Part shown: piece after piece, positions 5,803 through 8,486 of the stretch | Layout: each line of letters starts with the position of its first letter | How positions within the stretch are numbered: position 1 is the stretch's first letter | Source: Acidimicrobiaceae bacterium | GTDB lineage: Bacteria; Actinomycetota; Acidimicrobiia; Acidimicrobiales; Palsa-688 | NCBI GenBank assembly: GCA_003156795.1 | Contig: PMHU01000054.1 | Coordinates: forward strand, 248-8,733 | Reading direction: 5' to 3' | Length of the DNA: 8,486 bases | Notes under the pieces: model-generated | The model's input: only the letters and a program-made list of their open reading frames with translations | Databases searched by the model: none | What the model was told of the DNA's origin: nothing | Translations under genes and position numbers: made by a program

Positions 5803-6521
5803 TTGGCGTCCTCGACGTGAAGTCGGATCCTCTTGTTGCCCTTGCCTTTCGACTCGGTCTTCAGCACAGCGATGCGACCGACCTCGTCGGTGGAACGAAC
5901 GTGGGTGCCGCCGTCGGCTTGCTTGTCGAGGCCCACTATGTCGACGACCCGGATTTCCGTCACGAACTCCGGTATCAAGTTGACCTTTGTCCGGATCAGG
6001 TCGGCGTCCGCCATGGCAGCCGGCCGCGGCAAGAAGCTGACCGCTATGGGTCTGGCCGCGGCCAGTTCGGCGTTGACCCGCTCCTCCACCATGGCCCCGA
6101 AACCGTCGGGTAGGGGGTCGAACTCGAAGTCCATGCGGGCCGACAGCGGCTCCATGTTCCCCCCGGTCACCGGTACCCCCCACTCGTTCCAGATCACCCC
6201 GCACAACACGTGCAAAGCGGTGTGGGTGCGCATGAGGGCATGTCGGCGGTCCCAGTCGAGCTCGGCTGCTACCTCGTCGCCGGCCGTCGGCAGGGGCCCG
6301 TCGCCACCGAGGGAGTGCCACACCTCGCGGCCTTCCTTGCGCACGTCCACTACAGGTAGTTCGGCGAGGCTACCGGTGTCGTGCGGCTGCCCACCGCCAG
6401 TCGGATAGAACGCCGAACGGTCCAGCGCCACCCGGCGACCTTCGGCGTCGATCGCCACAACCGTCGCCCCGAACGTTCGGAGATAGGCGTCACGCAAGTA
6501 CAGCAGGTCGGTGCCGGGCAC
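5799..6521 (-). CDS. AlaX-type alanyl-tRNA editing protein (trans-editing, SAD domain)
   Basis: A 240-residue free-standing relative of the alanyl-tRNA synthetase editing domain, expected to hydrolyse Ser (or Gly) wrongly attached to tRNA-Ala. Seen: LYLRDAYLRTF near the start, the beta-barrel signature FYPTGGGQPHDTG at 38-50, the zinc-site HTALH at 100-104 (H100, H104), a GGNMEPL stretch at 120-126 and the second zinc motif QADGGTHV at 201-208 with H207. The position usually occupied by Cys in the synthetase motif CxxxH is D203; HTALH and H207 are intact. The C-terminus (KTESKGKGNKRIRLHV) is typical of bacterial AlaX. I chose GTG at 6521 because the product aligns from there and TACGCT lies 6 nt upstream; the frame is open further but overlaps hemQ. 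Follows hemQ after 50 bp and overlaps larE by 4 bp. Confidence 0.93.
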   Translation of the reverse strand: MPGTDLLYLRDAYLRTFGATVVAIDAEGRRVALDRSAFYPTGGGQPHDTGSLAELPVVDVRKEGREVWHSLGGDGPLPTAGDEVAAELDWDRRHALMRTHTALHVLCGVIWNEWGVPVTGGNMEPLSARMDFEFDPLPDGFGAMVEERVNAELAAARPIAVSFLPRPAAMADADLIRTKVNLIPEFVTEIRVVDIVGLDKQADGGTHVRSTDEVGRIAVLKTESKGKGNKRIRLHVEDAK

Positions 6522-6527
6522 CCAATG

Positions 6528-6533
6528 AGCGTA
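6528..6533 (-). promoter_or_regulatory. Putative internal -10 box of alaX (leaderless)
   Basis: TACGCT on the minus strand, 6 nt before the GTG at 6521. Hexamer and spacing are identical to those before lhr. The 50-bp hemQ-alaX gap lacks a usable Shine-Dalgarno sequence at this start, so alaX-larE-NIL-unknown may also be transcribed independently of hemQ. Confidence 0.42.
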
Positions 6534-6571
6534 GGTCGTCGCTCGACCGAGGTCGGCGAGCCGGAGGTCCT

Positions 6572-7255
6572 CTAGCCCACGCCGACCTGGGCCAGCACGT
6601 CTTCGACCGAGCCGACGATCCCTGCGTAGAAGGACCCGAACTCTGCGTACAGGGCCGACGCCTCGTCGAAGCGCATCGTGTAAACGGTGTCCTTGAGGTC
6701 GTCGGGGTGGACTCCGAACAGCGTGACCCCCCATTCGAAGTCGTCCAGACCCGCGGAACCCGTGATCACCTGCACTATGCGACCGGCGAAACGCCTGCCC
6801 GACTTGCCGTGGTCGATCATGAGCCGCTTGCGCTCCTCGAAGTCGACCGTGTACCAGTTGTCCCGGTCACCGCGCCGCTTGGACATCGGGTAGAAGCAGA
6901 TAGCGCGCTTTCCTTCCGGCGGCAGACGTGGGTACAACCGTGCTTGCAAGTGCTCTTCGGGCAGGCCTTGCGAGTACTCGGAGAGCTCCGTGAGCGACAC
7001 GTACGACGACACCACTTCCAACCCGGCCCCTTGGAGCGCCGACTGGAGGCCGCGCAACCGCCCCCAGTCGGGGCCGAGAGCCATCACACCGAGGTCGGCC
7101 TTGTGCCCGAACACCGAGAAGGCGACAACCTGGTGTTCACCGTCCTCGACCGCTTTGACCGCGGCGGTGATCGCCTCTCCGTCGGCGTCGGGCCCGATCT
7201 TGCAGAACAGGTGTAACACGCCCCATCCAACGGAGGGAGACAGCGCCGAGGTCAT
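6572..7255 (-). CDS. hemQ: Coproheme decarboxylase (HemQ/ChdC, chlorite-dismutase family)
   Basis: A 227-residue chlorite-dismutase-fold protein of the heme synthesis branch: it decarboxylates two propionates of Fe-coproporphyrin III with peroxide, giving heme b in the coproporphyrin-dependent pathway of Firmicutes and actinobacteria. Seen: two-domain ferredoxin-like fold starting WGVLHLF; conserved SLTELSEY at 87-94; YPMSKRR at 122-128 with Y122 in the position of the catalytic tyrosine and K126; DNWY at 132-135; LMIDHGKSGRRFAG at 145-158 with H149 as the proximal heme ligand; DDFEWGVTLF at 171-180; and MRFDEASALYAEFGSFYAG at 194-212. True chlorite dismutase is less likely since the catalytic Tyr and HemQ wording are intact. 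ATG at 7255 is chosen with TAGACT 7 nt upstream; an open stretch upstream is not homologous. First gene of the larE cluster; no other heme genes in view. Confidence 0.95.
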   Translation of the reverse strand: MTSALSPSVGWGVLHLFCKIGPDADGEAITAAVKAVEDGEHQVVAFSVFGHKADLGVMALGPDWGRLRGLQSALQGAGLEVVSSYVSLTELSEYSQGLPEEHLQARLYPRLPPEGKRAICFYPMSKRRGDRDNWYTVDFEERKRLMIDHGKSGRRFAGRIVQVITGSAGLDDFEWGVTLFGVHPDDLKDTVYTMRFDEASALYAEFGSFYAGIVGSVEDVLAQVGVG

Positions 7256-7262
7256 CGGGTGG

Positions 7263-7268
7263 AGTCTA
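7263..7268 (-). promoter_or_regulatory. Putative -10 box of hemQ (leaderless)
   Basis: TAGACT on the minus strand, 7 nt before the ATG at 7255. No Shine-Dalgarno sequence, no clear -35. It lies just beyond the groEL terminator hairpin, where a promoter for the hemQ-alaX-larE-NIL cluster is expected. Confidence 0.5.
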
Positions 7269-7296
7269 GGGCCGGGCTCTCCTCGGGCCGACGGGA

Positions 7297-7324
7297 AGGA
7301 CCCGGGCCCAAAGGCCCGGGTCCT
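7297..7324 (-). terminator. Strong GC hairpin downstream of groEL
   Basis: AGGACCCGGGCC, loop CAAA, GGCCCGGGTCCT: a perfect 12-bp stem with a 4-nt loop, 51 bp after the groEL stop and before the hemQ promoter. After the stem on the minus strand come only TT and then CCC, so it lacks a T tract, as is common for actinobacterial terminator-like hairpins. Confidence 0.7.
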
Positions 7325-7356
7325 CGCCAAAGAGATGATCCCGGTGGAACTCCTAG

Positions 7357-7372
7357 CACCCCGGGAGGGGTG
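7357..7372 (-). terminator. Second, shorter hairpin just after the groEL stop
   Basis: CACCCC, loop GGGA, GGGGTG: a 6-bp stem that begins 2 nt after the groEL TAA. With the longer hairpin at 7297-7324 it makes a tandem 3' structure that may end or protect the groEL mRNA. No T tract. Confidence 0.4.
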
Positions 7373-7374
7373 GC

Positions 7375-8486
7375 TTAGTAGTCCTCCATGCCGCCGCCAG
7401 GCATGGCGGGGACGTCCTTTTCCGGCTTGTCGACGATCACCGCTTCGACGGTGAGGAACAAGGCCGCGATGGATGCCGCGTTCTGGAGAGCAGAGCGCGT
7501 GACTTTGGCCGCGTCGATGACGCCGGCCTTGAACAGGTCCTCGTACTCGCCCGTATCGGCGTTGAGGCCCTCGGCCGCGTTCTTGAGGTTGCGGACCCGA
7601 TCGACCACCACGCCGCCCTCTAGGCCGGCGTTGATCGCAATCTGCTTCAGCGGTTCTTCGACGGCCCGGGCCACGATGCGGGCACCGGTGGCTTCGTCAC
7701 CCTCCAGCTTCTCGGCCCGGTCCAGGATGGCGGCCTGCGAGCGGAGTAGGGCCACGCCGCCGCCGGGGACCACGCCTTCTTCTACGGCAGCTTTGGTGGT
7801 GGAGACGGCGTCCTCGATGCGGTGCTTCTTCTCCTTGAGCTCCACTTCGGTGGCCGCGCCGACCTTGATCACAGCGACCCCGCCGGACAGCTTCGCCAGG
7901 CGTTCCTGCAGCTTCTCCCGGTCGTAGTCGGAGTCGGTGTTCTCGATTTCGGTCTTGATCTGGCTGATGCGGCCCTTGATATCGGATTCGGTACCGGCGC
8001 CCTCGACCACGGTGGTCTCGTCCTTGGTCACCACGACCTTGCGGGCCCGACCGAGAAGGTCGAGGGTGGTGTTCTCCAGCTTGAGACCTACCTCTTCGGT
8101 CACTACCTGGCCGCCGGTCAGGATGGCGATGTCCTGGAGCATGGCCTTGCGCCGCTCGCCGAAGCCGGGAGCCTTGATGGCCACGCTCTTGAACGTGCCT
8201 CGGATCTTGTTGACCACCAGGGTCGCCAGGGCCTCGCCGTCGACGTCCTCAGCGATGACGACGAGCGGGCGGCCGGACTGCATGACCTTCTCCAGCAGGG
8301 GAAGGAGGTCGCGCACGGCCGAGATCTTCGATCCGACCAGCAGGATGTACGCGTCCTCGAGTACGGCTTCCATCCGCTCCGGGTCGGTGGCGAAGTACGG
8401 GGCGATGTAGCCCTTGTCGAAGCGCATGCCTTCGACCAGTTCGAGGTCCATGCCGAAGGTCTGCGACTCTTCGACGGTGATGACGC
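7375..8486 (-). CDS. groL: Chaperonin GroEL (Hsp60), C-terminal part (cut by window edge)
   Basis: The last 369 residues of a roughly 540-residue chaperonin; about 170 N-terminal residues lie beyond the right edge. It begins inside the conserved VITVEESQTFGMDLELVEG and continues through GYIAPYF, the apical domain, KAPGFGERRKAML, KLSGGVAVIKVGAATEVELKEKKHRIEDAV (with the catalytic Asp equivalent of E. coli D398 in IED), EEGVVPGGGVALL and GVIDAAKVTRSALQNAASIAAL. It folds client proteins in the ATP-driven double-ring chamber with GroES. The C-terminal tail is short (VPAMPGGGMEDY) and has one GGGM instead of the repeated GGM motif. It lacks the His-rich tail of actinobacterial GroEL1, so it resembles the housekeeping GroEL2 type more. 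No groES or CIRCE element is within the window. Two hairpins follow its stop. Confidence 0.98.
   Translation of the reverse strand, partial: VITVEESQTFGMDLELVEGMRFDKGYIAPYFATDPERMEAVLEDAYILLVGSKISAVRDLLPLLEKVMQSGRPLVVIAEDVDGEALATLVVNKIRGTFKSVAIKAPGFGERRKAMLQDIAILTGGQVVTEEVGLKLENTTLDLLGRARKVVVTKDETTVVEGAGTESDIKGRISQIKTEIENTDSDYDREKLQERLAKLSGGVAVIKVGAATEVELKEKKHRIEDAVSTTKAAVEEGVVPGGGVALLRSQAAILDRAEKLEGDEATGARIVARAVEEPLKQIAINAGLEGGVVVDRVRNLKNAAEGLNADTGEYEDLFKAGVIDAAKVTRSALQNAASIAALFLTVEAVIVDKPEKDVPAMPGGGMEDY

Noticed and set aside
5803..6321. N-terminal extension of larE by 173 codons
   Set aside because: It overlaps alaX in another frame and is Arg/Gly/His-rich with no LarE similarity; the coupled GTG at 5802 is better.
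6522..6734. N-terminal extension of alaX into hemQ
   Set aside because: The extension is antisense-like Arg-rich sequence overlapping the conserved hemQ C-terminus in another frame.
6572..7255. True chlorite dismutase (perchlorate respiration)
   Set aside because: The catalytic-tyrosine YPMSK and other HemQ wording are intact and no perchlorate genes are near; heme synthesis fits better.
7256..7330. 25-codon N-terminal extension of hemQ
   Set aside because: It runs through the groEL terminator hairpin and the hemQ -10 box, and has no family similarity.
1..8486. Mobile element, CRISPR array, toxin-antitoxin or phage-defence system
   Set aside because: No transposase, integrase, spaced direct repeats, tRNA junction or defence domain is visible, and base and codon use is uniform along the window.

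Overview
This window comes from a GC-rich actinobacterium; an Acidimicrobiia-like lineage is my best guess. The pointers are the high GC third-codon positions, an actinobacterial coproheme decarboxylase (HemQ/ChdC), several actinobacteria-flavoured hypothetical proteins, and promoter-like TAnnnT boxes placed 6-8 nt before start codons (leaderless style). The exact taxon cannot be fixed without a search. The window is dense ordinary chromosome: twelve protein genes (two cut by the window edges), no RNA genes, no insertion sequence, no CRISPR array and no prophage.

Layout, left to right. Bases 1-425 hold the N-terminal part of an Lhr-type helicase reading left. Its start region carries a perfect 8-bp inverted repeat around a putative -10 box. 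A divergent hypothetical gene (583-1065, +) follows and meets a convergent two-gene minus-strand unit: a Nudix hydrolase (2517-1834) followed by an uncharacterised protein (1818-1123). Upstream on the same strand is a CoA-disulfide-reductase-like flavoprotein (3900-2566). Divergent from it is a small Cys-rich protein gene (3986-4240, +). Bases 7255-4281 form a tight minus-strand cluster: hemQ/chdC, AlaX-type tRNA editing protein, larE sulfur transferase, a stand-alone NIL-domain protein and a conserved unknown. The AlaX/LarE and LarE/NIL pairs each overlap by 4 bp (GTGA), and NIL and the unknown are 2 bp apart. The window ends with the C-terminal two thirds of groEL (8486-7375), followed by strong GC hairpins that separate it from the hemQ promoter.

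How the genes may work together. Most are housekeeping genes: heme synthesis, mischarged-tRNA hydrolysis, protein folding, thiol/disulfide redox, nucleotide clean-up and DNA repair. The most interesting unit is the larE-NIL-unknown end of the hemQ cluster. LarE has the CxxC plus Cys arrangement associated with the cluster-containing [4Fe-4S] type rather than the sacrificial-cysteine type. It lies without LarB or LarC and is translationally coupled to two small proteins that have no known link to the nickel-pincer pathway. This is the best candidate here for something undescribed, but the sequence alone does not prove a system. A second regional pattern is that five starts on the minus strand (lhr, Nudix, CoA-disulfide reductase, hemQ, alaX) have TAnnnT 6-8 nt before the start codon and no convincing Shine-Dalgarno sequence, which points to leaderless mRNAs. 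No stretch over 300 bases is without a gene.
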